This document shows positions 34,106 through 43,774 of a DNA stretch of 64,000 nt, in pieces; positions within the stretch are counted from its first letter, which is position 1; each line of letters opens with the position of its first letter. The notes beneath the pieces were generated by a model. That model made no database searches, had not been told where the DNA came from, and was given only the letters and a program-made list of their open reading frames with translations. The DNA is from Rutstroemia sp. NJR-2017a BVV2 (taxonomy: Eukaryota; Ascomycota; Leotiomycetes; Helotiales; Rutstroemiaceae): the NCBI GenBank assembly GCA_002946415.1, contig NJPS01000079.1:992001-1056000 (forward strand). The letters run 5' to 3'. The position numbers and the translations under genes are program-made.

Positions 34106-35137
34106 TCAACCTCTACCAGGAAGTTCGTGATGAACGTAATCGGAAGAAGCAGGTAGCTCTGTGACCGGAGCGTACATTTCATGCGTGGTATGAGTATACA
34201 CTGGCGGTGACTTATAGTCTGGAGTGTATACTTCAGGAGCTTTAAGGTCTTGCTCCGTGTGCGGCACCAGCATATGGTTTTCTGTACTTTGAGCTCGTCT
34301 CCTACGCCAGTAGAAGAATGCCGCCAATGCGAGTATAATTACACAGCCCAACGCGACTGCGATCCCAATGGCCGCCTTGGCTCCGGTGCTGAGACCCCCC
34401 GAGCTTTTGCTTGCTGTAGCTGGTGTGCTTGTAGTAGATGCAGACTCGGGACTGCTATTAGCGCTCGAGTTCGGTGCTGCTGTTCCAATGGCTGATGCTC
34501 CTGTGTTATATTGGGATGTAGTTGCTCCCGTGGATGATCCCGTCGTAGTTGTCCCCGTCGTAGTTGTCCCCGTCGTAGTTGTCCCCGTCGTAGTTGTTCC
34601 CGTCGTAGCTGTTTCTGTCGTAGATGTGCTTGTGGAAGTAGTCGTAATACTACTTGTAGGTTGCTCAAGACCAACTGTCATGGGTGTCGGTCGTGCGATT
34701 GGATCCACAGCAAATTGTGGACTATTTCTTCCTTTTCCTCCGGTACTGTCTGGCTTTAAATCAAACCAGCAAGGCGATCCTCCCACCCAGTCGATTTGCA
34801 TGAGTTTTGAGGCATTGTATGGTAGAGCGGTTGTCTTTTCCTCTGTACATAAAAGATTAAAGTCAGCTTCCAGCTCTCTACACCTTCATAATGCTCCTTG
34901 TGCAGACTTGCCTGTGATTAAAGAAGCAGTGACATCCGAGGCATTGCTACAGAACACCCACATCTGGGGCGAGGAAAATCCTGACGTGTATGTTACGTTC
35001 ACTATGTCCATGTAATGCAATGTAAGACCCTCAGTTGGATAGAGAAATTCAACACCATTGGTGCTATCCGCAGCGACATGGCCAATGAATCCGCGAATGC
35101 ACGTAAGTGCGAAGAGGCACTGCCGTAAACGGACCAT
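34106..35137 (-). CDS. Type I membrane protein with Thr-rich stalk (sensor-like)
   Basis: Two exons on the minus strand, 35137-34912 and 34842-34106 (320 aa). The intron (69 nt) has a GC donor (ACAG then GCAAGT), a GCTGAC branch and a TGTACAG acceptor. No GT donor gives an open frame. Starting at the second ATG (35137) gives a signal peptide ending near HVAADS; an upstream ATG at 35182 would add 15 residues. A small ectodomain with Asn-x-Thr/Ser sites precedes a Thr/Ser-rich stalk with a five-residue repeat (Thr-Thr-Thr-Thr-Gly). One membrane helix lies at roughly 230-255 (AAIGIAVALGCVIILALAAFF), then RRRR and a cytosolic tail of about 60 residues with several Tyr and Pro. The layout resembles fungal WSC/mid2-like wall sensors, but there is no WSC Cys pattern. 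Confidence 0.82.
34541..34630. repeat. 15-bp coding minisatellite, about six copies
   Basis: Units of CGTCGTAGTTGTCCC and variants, encoding the Thr-Thr-Thr-Thr-Gly stalk repeat on the minus strand. The first four copies are nearly identical, which suggests recent expansion. Confidence 0.92.
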
Positions 35138-37261
35138 CTTTCCAAACTTCCTTCGATGAGCAGCTGTGAACTTTAGAAACAAGAAGGTTCAGAAAAGTCG
35201 TCAAGAAAAGAATAACTCCATGACGGCGTGTGGACCTTTTGAATGGCGTTCGACAAGCGCCCTGGCTGAATGCCCAGTGGAGCGATCAAATTGCCTAGTC
35301 TAAGTGAAGAAGCCATGCTTCAGACCTTGGACATCGTGTCTAAAATTATGGGGTTACGATCCCTTCTGAGATTTTAGGGCAAGAATTTACGTGAAGCACT
35401 GCCCCGGCCCCATGTACGTTCCGTGAGATGTCACCCTCCATTAGTACCATCGTGCCAGGTCAACACATGTGAGTGGAGAACTGGTATTCTGTAGCGAGAT
35501 TGTCAATGCTCTGTGATTTGTGGAGGGAAAGTGGCACCCTAATAAGCTTACTTTGAAAGAGTCCGGAATCGTTTCAGAGCGTTGCATGAATGCTACTCTG
35601 CCTGCATCCGTCGGTACGTATCACGACTGATAACCGGAAGGATCGTTTGAATCTCTACACAAGGAAGTGTCACCGGGAACTTGCTGTCAAAAGGAGTAGT
35701 ATCTATCCAAATCCGTGATAAAATACTTCCGTACAGAAGAACTACAAACTGTATGGTCATCGAAGTATCTCCATACTTGGTAAATTTTCTGTTGAGTGGA
35801 GCGCTGTGTTTGTTCTTGGCGGCTGCTGCCGTTCCTCCAGGGGTAGCCCACTCTTGGCAGGTCATACTGTAAAGCGAGATTATCCACGGTACCTTACCGC
35901 CAGGAAGTCCGAAAAAAGGTCGTTGTAGATCTTTCTTTATGCCAACGAGAGCTGAATAGCTCGCAAGGGTAACCCTAATGCTCAGAATACTATACCAATG
36001 AATACCCAGAAACGCAAAGATAGTGACGGCCGATGACTGAAAAGAGAATAAGGTTCGCGATTGAAAGAAATGCAAGACTGCTGGGCCCTCCTGCTTTCTG
36101 CTTTCTGCTTTCTGCTTTCTGCTTTCTGCTGTCTACTCGCGAAAATTGACTTCATCATACATGGCGACACCTGACGACACGAAAACAACTCTCCAACTTT
36201 ACCGCTGTTGTATTTCGTAGGCGATGGGCTCTTTCTTTGGTTGTGGGATATGCACGTACATTTGGAATTGTTGTCGCATTGGTCAGCAATTGATCCAGTG
36301 CAACGTACGCTAAATCCCCATTCTAACCGGCGCTCGCTCCTTAGGTGGAGAAGGATCGAAAATCGCCTTCGTGTTGAATGTGGTCTGGACAATATCAAAC
36401 GCAAGAGTCAATACACGCTCTAAAACATGGTGTCGGTCTACTGCAGCTCCCGCAAATAGAATGCTTAAGTAAGCACGTTATATCGTCGACTGCGCTTTCT
36501 GGATAAGGAGCTGAGTTGGAATAGCTGCGTCCAAAATTCGAGTGGCAAGAAACAGACAGAGCGGTCAAAGTACGGTCAAAGACTCGCTTTCAAAGCGACG
36601 ACTTCACCGTTCGATTTATTTCATTTTGCCCAGCCGGAGATTCGAATATCCCGTGCTAAGCTCCTTGCATTTGGAGATTGCATTAGGATATATTTCGTAA
36701 AACTTGCATTTACGATTAGTATGGGCTTTCGGAAGTTCGATATGACATGAGCACCAGGGCTTACAATCAGGCATCTATGTCACCCAAATATCACCTTCAT
36801 CGTACAGCCACTGGTCAGCATGGGAATGATTATGGTCATACAGCCCCTTACGGATCTATATGGAGGTAGCATTACCTGGGAGGAGGGTATACGTCAATCA
36901 TTATACATCAAGGCACAAGTTAGTACCTGTAGGACTGATGAGAACGACAGCTCATTGAGCACAATTATCAGTCGAATCAACTTGATCTCTATCTTCAATG
37001 CGCCCAATCCACTACATTAAGTCAAGTCACCTTTTCAGAGCACGCAACCACAAGTTCCAAGTCATATGATATATATGCTTTTATCAGTTTTCCATTTAAT
37101 CAATAAGTTCATAAGAAGTAACAAGATAAGAAATACCAAGTAATTGAGTATGCCACCCGAATCCCTAGCGACTAACCTTCCCATATGTATTCTTTCGTCT
37201 TCGTTCTAGTTCCCTCGTTCTTCTATCCTTCGTTGACCCTGTTCCTCTAACCATCTAATCA
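35138..37261. other. Intergenic region
   Basis: No supported gene. It holds the promoter of the Thr-rich membrane protein on its left. A minus-strand frame of 160 codons at 35593-36075 and a plus-strand AT-rich stretch near 36.4-37.2 kb show no recognisable features. A heptanucleotide repeat is listed separately. Confidence 0.5.
36092..36130. repeat. Tandem TGCTTTC repeat
   Basis: Five perfect 7-bp copies plus a partial sixth, in intergenic DNA. Confidence 0.95.
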
Positions 37262-37528
37262 TCATTCAGAATCATTCTCATCATAATAATATTGGCTTTT
37301 CGCCCATTCCTTTTCCAACTGAGCCATAAATACTGTTTCCGCTCTCGCCTCTCTCCAGTTCTGATACCACTGTCCGCCTCTCGTGAATGGGACTAGGACC
37401 TTCCGAAAGATCGATGCGGAGAGGCGTGCCATACTTTCGCCGAGCATTATCAGTGCTTCGACAAGGTACTCGTGGATAGTGAGCGGAGTGTGAAAGATGA
37501 TATCAAGAACGGAAAGGACAGCCCCCAT
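37262..37528 (-). CDS. Small hypothetical protein beginning Met-Gly-Ala-Val
   Basis: 88 codons, one exon, ATG in the good context ACCATGG. Residues about 4-38 form an amphipathic to hydrophobic stretch (LSVLDIIFHTPLTIHEYL, then ALIMLGESMARL). The rest is charged with Trp residues (GGQWYQNWREARAETV) and ends acidic (YYYDENDSE). A second gene 2 kb away (39301-39867) also starts Met-Gly-Ala-Val and has a hydrophobic N-terminal region followed by a charged helix, so the two may be diverged paralogues. No family is recognised. The short length and AT-rich surroundings keep confidence moderate. Confidence 0.4.
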   Translation of the reverse strand: MGAVLSVLDIIFHTPLTIHEYLVEALIMLGESMARLSASIFRKVLVPFTRGGQWYQNWREARAETVFMAQLEKEWAKSQYYYDENDSE

Positions 37529-39300
37529 GGTTGCAGATGGAGTGAGGGTGGTGGTTCTGATGTTTGAGTCCGTTTAGGAAATTAGGATGCGAAGTTTGCG
37601 GAATTCCAGTTGTGGAGCTCCCGCGCCTATGTGAATTGATTTAAACTGCGTGAGAGGATTTCAACTATCAGTGCTGTCTTCGTTCAACAATAACGTAAAT
37701 ACTTCAGACGCATCACTATGTTGAAATGGAACAAAGGAGGTCCAGGAGTCGTGCATTAGAGTAAAGTAGTGAGATGGTCGAGATTGTTCAGGTGAGGGAG
37801 TTAACTGTTCAAGGAGCAGTGAATAGAACAACAGAGCGAGTAATTGAAAATAGAAGTAGTATTCCAGTATTCAAGCAAGTCTATTTGACCAAGTGACCAA
37901 GTGAGTACTGTTTTAATAGACAGCAGTAGAAATATCAAACTGCCTTGGCCGGAACAGGTCTACTTGGCATCCTAGTTCCAAGATCCCCGGCGGGAAAGGA
38001 CTATATAAAGGCCCAAAGGGCCAGTTAGATCTGGACACCACTACGTAAGAGCAAAAGTGTAGAGATTCAATCTGTTTAAATTGGTATAGTAGTTAAGTGG
38101 ACGGTAAGTTATATAATGGGGCCATCTTCATATATTTCTAAACTGTCCTGTAGATTTAATCATGAATTTGGTCACCTAAGTAGACTTAAAGTAGTCAGCG
38201 GATAGTATCGGAATAAGTTTCAATATAGATATAGGAAAGAGCCACTTATACATTATAGCTTATAAGTATTTTCATTTAGATTAGTTAGTACAGGAGAGTA
38301 GATCTTGATGATAATCTATCTTCGCCCACGACTAGTTGACAGCATCAACCTGCCGCCGCTGCCGGAACGGCGGAATCAAGCAAGCTTAAGTTCGATTTGA
38401 ATGATATGATTAGTGTTGCGGGGTAGATGTTAAACCATAGACAAGTTGACAACTGTATAACCTTTTCTAGGACAAGATTCAAGAATAAACAAGGAGTAGA
38501 CCAGAAGTAGAACCTGAGAAGTACACCCGAGATATACAAGCATTACACAAGGTATTGTTTTATTAGTTAAGCAAATCAGTGAAAAGAAAAAAGACTTCAA
38601 AGAGCCTGTGTAAACTCACTGCTGTTTGTTGTTCTCTATCTGGCTTAGCTTCCCAATTTCCTTCCTGTCATTTTCATTATCATCCTAACGCTCGTTGAAC
38701 TATTTACTATCTAGTCGGTCTGCTACCATTTCTTGTTCTCCTGTGTGACACCTTCACTTACCTCTAACTCTTCATTCTACAGCAACTTCTTCTTCTCCAC
38801 AACATTAGTCAATGTCGCCAACATAAACAAGTGATACTGTGCAGACCGCGCTAAAGTCACAAACTGGCACTACCATCGAAGGCATACTACATGATACTGG
38901 AGGGCTGAGATCAGTGCGGGGACGAAAATTATTCTATGTTGGACGAAGTGGAAAAGATGTAGGTTGTGTAATGACTTTTAATAAGATTTGGCAAGATGGT
39001 TGAGATATAACATTCGGGTTGCGTGCAGTGTGCACCGTGGACTGTGGAAGAGAATCAAGAGATGCACTTGGTCACATTGGTCACATTGGTCACATTGATC
39101 ACATTGGTAATACTAATACATTCGAGGGATACAGAATTGATTGATAAATGTTTGATTGACAAATGAGAAGTTGGTTATTTTAAGTTACAACTTTGATATT
39201 TGTGGAAGCTACTTTAGTGAAAGTACTGCTCATGTAATATGATCGTAGACAAATTGGTGGGCAAGTATCTTGTAGAATGAAAGGATACATGTAATTCCCA
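37529..39300. other. AT-rich intergenic region
   Basis: No supported gene. AT content is high throughout and short direct repeats are common, including the 10-bp array near 39.07 kb. Confidence 0.55.
39070..39108. repeat. Tandem GGTCACATTG repeat
   Basis: About four copies of a 10-bp unit, one with a single substitution (GATCACATTG). It lies 190 bp downstream of the stop of the gene at 39301. Confidence 0.9.
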
Positions 39301-39867
39301 TCACCAGAAGGGCCTATGGTAAGGAGGTGGTGGTCGATAGTAAGCCTCCATACTTTCACGAGCCACCCTGTTTGCAAAAGCCGCCCTGTTATCTTGAGCC
39401 ATCAAGCCCCCAAGAGCCGCGCTGTTTGCCCTCTGATTAGTCTCCCTATTCTCACGAGCCGCCTTCAGGCGGTTTTCAAGAGCCGTCCTGTTTTCACGAG
39501 CCAGCCTGTTTTCAAGAGCCTCCCTGTTTGCGATCGCTTCATTCACCTGCTTCTGCGCCTCTTTTCTCTGCTTCTTCTCCTGTTTCTTCCTATCGGACTT
39601 CTCTTCCCATCCCATTAACACCGTTCTCATCCGTTCTAGCGGTACCCCCGGGCTCTTAGCCACCGTCTCAAGTTGTTCATTTATATCATCTGCTAGTGAA
39701 CTCGCTAGGCAAGCGATGCAGCAGAATAATCCTATGATAATACGCAAGGGCGTGAAGTACGAGGCCAGATATAGTAACTTAGTAAGGATGAAACTAGCGG
39801 CAAGGAAGGGGATAGCAATGAGTACAACGCCGGCGGAAAACTTGAGGATGGGGATTACTGCACCCAT
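39301..39867 (-). CDS. Small membrane protein with Asn-Arg repeat coiled coil
   Basis: From the ATG at 39867, 188 residues; the same frame is open to an earlier ATG at 40029 that would add 54 residues. N-terminal residues 1-55 contain two hydrophobic segments (FSAGVVLIAIPFLAASFIL and IIIGLFCCIACLASSL), so an integral membrane protein is likely. A Lys/Gln/Glu-rich helix follows (KKQEKKQRKEAQKQ), then a run of short repeats of the form Glu/Ala-Asn-Arg spaced 7 or so residues apart (ANREALENRLARENR, ALENRLKAARENRE, AQDNRAAFANRVARES), best read as a repetitive coiled coil. The end is Pro/Tyr-rich (YYRPPPPYHRPFW). It shares its first four residues and overall layout with the 88-codon gene at 37262. 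Function unknown. Confidence 0.6.
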   Translation of the reverse strand: MGAVIPILKFSAGVVLIAIPFLAASFILTKLLYLASYFTPLRIIIGLFCCIACLASSLADDINEQLETVAKSPGVPLERMRTVLMGWEEKSDRKKQEKKQRKEAQKQVNEAIANREALENRLARENRTALENRLKAARENRETNQRANSAALGGLMAQDNRAAFANRVARESMEAYYRPPPPYHRPFW

Positions 39868-41341
39868 AGTTGGGGTTTGGTGTTCGAACTTCTTCGGTAG
39901 GAAGGAAAGATCGATAAGTCGAGGAGTGTCGCTGAGTTGGTTGGGAATGCTGGGATCTTTACGACTCGGATGAATCGGGATGATGGTTGAGTGTTGAGAA
40001 AGAAGATGGTGAAGAGGTAGAGATGGCATTTTTAAATGCACAGTTCTATAGAGTTGTTTTTGAAAACAGCCCTCGTTCTTTCCGGTACAGACGGTGATTG
40101 TTTCATACAGAAGTGTCTTTGTAGTTGAGGCGCAGTGTCTACATTCATCTCTGGGTTACAGGATCTTGGAGCCTTGTAGGTTATACAAAGAAGCTCTAAG
40201 CTCTGTGCCACCCATTATTCATTCAGATCTGCCTTGTTATCTATTGTCCGGACAAGTCCGAGAGGCCGCGAAGGACCTATTATTCACCAGGGTCTCACCG
40301 CAGCATACACTCATCTCTCTGCATATCCAGTCACACAGTCACCCCTCAATCGACTTATACAGTTATACTTTATGAGTTTCCACACTAACTCTAATCGTCG
40401 GCATTACGGTGCAATGTTCACTCCTAGCTTCTTCGGAAGCGAGGCTTTCCGTAGAAGTATATCATAATGCGAGAAGCATTCCGCAGGAGTGCACCGTGAT
40501 GCCGACGATTACTATCTTCCCCCGTAAACAAATGTTGGTTTTCAGTGGGTCTTGCGACCAAAAGATTAAACCTTTGTTCAGGGGGCATGGAGTATATAGC
40601 TAGCGCGAATAAACCCTTGGATTCGCTTAGTTAAGAGCTCAGTTGTATATATATAGCAGGGCTCACAGCTCCGCCCCCGGTTGCGACATATAACGTTCGA
40701 ATGAATGTCGTCATTAGCAGAGGGTAGAATCCACACACGAAACTCGCTCCGGAGTCCGGTGACTTACCCAGTATCCTTCTTTCATAGAATCATAAGTCTT
40801 CCCGACTTTACTGTGCCGCACATCCGCAGTCGCAACGCTACCTAACACCAACATGTGTTGGTACTAGTAACCGTTAGTTGCACTCGCAAAGTGACTTCCC
40901 CATCGTCACCGTCCAAATTCCAACTGCCGAATAGGGGTTTTCTGATAGATACGACACCAGTCACCTTACATCTGCAAGTGGTCAAATGCTGCAACAGCTA
41001 GGGTACAGCTCCCAATCATACCGTCTCTTTACGCAAGCTATTCATAATTGTGCTCGGATGACTTCTATCCGTTTGCACAAGTGTTCGCTTTACACGTCTC
41101 CAATTTTTCTATCATATGAGGAGAGCGGGTGGTTATCCGATCCGACTGCCGCTAGCGCCGCTAATGCCGAAACATGCATGAATTATAGGTTGACGGTCTA
41201 CGGGAATATTCACTTAACCCCGCAGTCAGGAGGTCATGCTACTGACGGTAGCAGGTATAAAGTAGTTGGAGAATTTATGGCGTTCTTTCGATTCCCTCGT
41301 TTTACTCTTCGTTTGAAATTTGGATTTTGGAAAAATAAAGT
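39868..41341. other. Intergenic region with foldback element
   Basis: No supported gene. It contains the foldback element at 40393-40510 and the promoter region of the P450 gene. Confidence 0.55.
40393..40510. mobile_element. 118-bp foldback (MITE-like) element
   Basis: The 21-bp ends 40393-40413 and 40490-40510 are inverted copies with one mismatch (starting AATCGTCGGCAT). Inside them a second pairing is visible: ACTCCT on the left faces AGGAGT on the right, and CTTCTTCGGAA faces a diverged complement (TTCCGTAGAAG). The whole could fold into one long hairpin. Size and structure fit a small non-autonomous DNA element or a self-complementary RNA. I see no clear target-site duplication and no second copy in the window. 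Confidence 0.55.
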
Positions 41342-43004
41342 ATGCTATCAGTACCTATTGCATTGGCTGCGATTGGCCTGTTTGTCTTCTACTGGGGTTC
41401 TATTTTCTTCTACAACGTCTTTTTACATCCCTTGAGGGAATACCCTGGCCCGAAACTATGGGCAGCCTCTAACATACCATGGAGTTATTGGAGGTTGAGG
41501 GGATGTCTTCCATATAAGATAAAAGAACTACATGATAAATATGGCAGTGTTGTTCGAATTGGTCCAATGCATTTGGATTACAACTCATCGGTAGCGTGGG
41601 AACAGATATATGGATTTGCAAAGAATGGAAAGGGGAACTTCCCTAAGGACTTGAGAGACCGAGCACTAACAGGGACGCATGCCAACATGTAAGCTTTCCT
41701 CCATACACCAATAGGACATTTCAAGGCTAAGATTTCTCTTCTCCAAAAACAAGACTCACTGCAGGCGCAGAAGACCATCGACGCTTCCGCCGGCTCCAAT
41801 CACACGTGTTTTCAGACAGGGCGCTTGCTTCCCAGGAACCACTTATTCAAGACTACACTCAGCAATTTGTTGACGGTCTCATTAAGTTTTCGTCCAAATC
41901 CACGGACCGAACTATTGACCTCGGGCATTGGTACAACTTTGCAACTTTTGACGTAATCGGTGACCTCGCTTTCGGTGAGCCCTTCGGCTGTCTCCAAAGC
42001 GGAGTTCTACATCCGTGGATTGATGTGATGTTCAAAATGTTCAAGTTTACAGCCTTCACCATAGAGGCACGCAAATATCCCCCGATTGGACACTTGATAC
42101 TGCCTCTCATTCCAGCAAGGATAAGGAATATGATGCAGTATCATAGAGATCTTGCTAAGGAGAAAGCTGAGCGTAGGATGGCTACAGAGACTGACAGACC
42201 TGACTTCATGACTTATATCCTGAAGTATAACGATGCAGAAAATGGAATGACGCCTGAAGAAATCAAGGAAAATGCCAGCGTCTTAATCCTGGCCGGCAGT
42301 GAAACGGTAAGTTCTTCCTATACCTGCTCTCCAAAAATCTCGAACAGCGAGCTTATACAGTTTAGACCGCTTCCCTTCTTAACGGTTTAACCTACTTCCT
42401 GCTCCAGAACCCGACAGTTCTTAACAATCTCGCTCTTGAACTTCGTAGCAAGTTTAAGAACCGCTCCGAGCTAACGCTTCTTGCCCTCGCATCCTGCAAA
42501 TACCTCAATGCCGTACTCGAAGAAGGTCTCCGCATGTACCCGCCTGTCTCCATAAGTCTTCCGCGTATCAGCCCTCCCGGGGGAACTGTCATCGACGAAA
42601 AATATGTATCGGGGGGTGTGAGCATCGGCGTCAGCCAATGGGCGGCCAACTACGCCACCAGCAACTTCCGCGACCCATACTCCTTCCACCCCGAGCGCTG
42701 GCTCAACGCAGAACAAGTCTCGGAACTGAAGCAGAACTTCCCAGACATGGCCCCGCAGCTGCGTAACCCCGAAGAATTTGCCGGGGACGACAAGAAAGCA
42801 CGACAACCGTTTAGCTTTGGCCCGGCGAATTGCATTGGGAAGAATTTGGCGTATGCTGAGATGAGGGTTTTGTTGGCGAATTTGGTCTGGGGCTTTAATC
42901 TGGAGGCAGGCGAAGGTGCAGATACGTGGTTGGAGAGGAACGAGATATATGGGCTCTGGAAGAAGCCGGAGTTGAATGTTAAGTTGACGAGGGTCAATGT
43001 GTGA
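41342..43004 (+). CDS. Microsomal cytochrome P450 monooxygenase
   Basis: Three exons: 41342-41688, 41754-42306 and 42366-43004 (512 aa); introns are 65 and 59 nt. Splicing restores the conserved Asn-Ile-Leu-Thr-Ala...Glu-Asp-His-Arg-Arg-Phe-Arg-Arg segment (C-helix). An N-terminal membrane anchor (ALAAIGLFVFYWGSIFFY) is followed by the Pro-Gly-Pro-Lys hinge. The I-helix oxygen-binding motif AGSETT is at about 296-301, the ExxR motif (EEGLR) at 352-356, the Pro-Glu-Arg-Trp motif is near 409, and the haem loop FSFGPANCIGK has its Cys ligand at residue 456. All key residues are present, so the enzyme should be active. The sequence style matches fungal families related to trichothecene and benzoate-type hydroxylases, which oxidise small hydrophobic compounds. 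It converges with the acyl-CoA synthetase. Confidence 0.93.
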
Positions 43005-43774
43005 GATTAGAAAAGCGTGGTGGTGTAAAAGTTATGTGAAGTTGCGTGGCGCTCAATGAATAACTGTGCCAGTCAGCTAAGTTCGATGTCGAGTTTGCTG
43101 AAAGGGTAACCGGCGTTGAAGTGTAGAATCTCATATCCTTAACAATTCAGCTTCGTCATTCTCGGACCGTTCGTGCTTGAATTCCTCACAGCCTAGCCTC
43201 TGTCCCAGCCTCAAAAGTCTAGCTTTTCTCCCTCCCGCTGACAAGATTGCTCCAAACTAAACGTCGCGACCCCACGTTCATCCGATAAAAGACGCACCGC
43301 CCTAACATTCTGCTCCGAGAAAGCGCAAATCCTCTTCACTATCGAAAATGTTCAGAGGAAGCCTATCGACTTTCACGTTGGGTTAATGCAGTCAGAATCG
43401 GGAACCGGAACCGAATATTCCGAATAGGTTACACCAACCTTAGTCATCCTCTCCTTCATGCTCCGCTCCCCTGATTGTCCACATCTGTTGATACTCCCGC
43501 CTTTCAAAATGTTAATTTCTTACAGTGTTCAATACTGCACCGCAGAGAACAACTGTTTATGGTATTTGGGTGAGGACTGTGGGGGTTTGAACTTCACTTT
43601 CGTCAAATATGGTGGGGAAATAAGCTTAAGTGGTAGATCCACAATATCTCAATATCTACTGTAAAAAGTAGCTAGTGCCTCACATCTCCTTTCTCATTTT
43701 TATCACCCGATATAAATCCGTGATCATCCCAATAATTAACCCTTCTTCACACTAAATCAACATTCCTCCCCCCT
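43005..43774. other. Convergent 3' region between P450 and acyl-CoA synthetase
   Basis: No gene. The two neighbours run toward each other, so this holds both 3' ends. Confidence 0.6.

Noticed and set aside
35593..36075. 160-codon minus-strand frame with a hydrophobic N-terminus
   Set aside because: No family features, no splice-linked partner and a length within chance expectation. It could be a decayed gene but I cannot support that.
36550..36670. tRNA-like T-arm (GATTCGAATATCC)
   Set aside because: No matching A box, anticodon arm or acceptor stem around it.
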